Shown here piece after piece: positions 63,940-64,000 of a DNA stretch of 64,000 bases. The stretch's first letter is position 1; every line of letters starts with the position of its first letter. The notes below the pieces were generated by a model. The model was not told where the DNA came from. It ran no database searches and worked only from the letters and a program-made list of their open reading frames with translations. Source of the stretch: an uncultured Lachnospiraceae bacterium (GTDB lineage Bacteria > Bacillota > Clostridia > Lachnospirales > Lachnospiraceae); assembly GCA_902760415.1 (NCBI GenBank), contig CACWGK010000002.1:18005-82004 (forward strand), written 5' to 3'. The position numbers and the translations under genes were made by a program.

Positions 63940-64000
63940 GGAAAAGCTCACGACCTATTAGTACTCCTCAGCTTAACATGTTACCATGCTTACACCCAGA
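63940..64000 (-). rRNA. rrl: 23S rRNA, 3' end (partial)
   Basis: Read on the minus strand, the segment matches the conserved 3' end of bacterial 23S rRNA (GGTGTAAGCATGG...TTAAGCTGAGG...TACTAATAGGTCG...GAGCTTTTCC). Only about 60 bases are inside the window. No 5S gene follows before tRNA-Trp. Confidence 0.93.

Overview
The window reads as a chromosome segment of a low-to-moderate G+C anaerobic Firmicute of the family Lachnospiraceae, plausibly a Butyrivibrio-like gut or rumen polysaccharide degrader. This is an inference from gene content: a V-type ATPase operon of the Enterococcus order, a split transketolase, YtfQ-type furanose transport genes, GH2/GH36/GH43 glycosidases and long c-di-GMP sensor proteins. 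Almost every gene lies on the minus strand. The only clear plus-strand gene is one AraC-family regulator. I see no insertion sequence, prophage or CRISPR array.

Layout from left to right (transcription is mostly right to left). 1-15.6 kb: a truncated S41-like peptidase, an XRE-AbrB fusion regulator and an acyltransferase; a sensor kinase/response regulator pair; a beta-lactamase-fold serine hydrolase; an FtsX-type ABC exporter; a CPBP protease; and a GntR(YtrA)-controlled ABC-2 exporter cluster with two matching operators. 15.7-24.3 kb: a galactoside island with beta-galactosidase, MelB-type symporter, alpha-galactosidase, and a LacI-like sugar sensor fused to a GGDEF domain. 24.3-28.2 kb: a 1281-residue protein with four tandem sensor repeats, two degenerate GGDEF domains and an intact EAL domain. 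28.3-37.2 kb: a nine-gene V-type ATPase operon whose K subunit keeps the Na+-binding residues. 37.5-42 kb: an AraC regulator and a sugar ABC importer with no ATPase gene of its own. 42.4-62.5 kb: a large pentose (probably L-arabinose) island. It holds mutarotase, xylulokinase, a fucose-isomerase-fold sugar isomerase, split transketolase, transaldolase, a furanose-type ABC transporter, a second YtfQ-like binding protein with a YesM/YesN two-component system, AraD, a ribulokinase-like FGGY kinase and a cytoplasmic GH43. 62.6-64 kb: a D-lactate-dehydrogenase-like enzyme with a cysteine-rich tail, tRNA-Trp, and the 3' end of a 23S rRNA gene.

How it works together (inference): arabinose-containing oligosaccharides enter through the ABC importers and are trimmed by GH43. 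L-arabinose is isomerised by the FucI-fold enzyme (no AraA or XylA is present), phosphorylated by the FGGY kinase and epimerised by AraD to xylulose-5-phosphate, which transketolase and transaldolase feed into glycolysis. Three promoters in this island share a 25-bp motif with a TTTGTAAACAA core. It sits exactly 3 bp upstream of a -35-like hexamer in each, which suggests a common activator, possibly the YesN-type regulator encoded in the same island.

The most novel-looking items are non-coding. They are a strongly structured ~175-nt RNA candidate between GH43 and the ribulokinase gene, a family of interspersed palindromes (GAGTCAC...GTGACTC arms, often with an ACGTCCGACGT core) placed between operon genes, and a run of back-to-back perfect hairpins inside the V-ATPase operon. 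All structures were found by eye and have not been folded or searched computationally.
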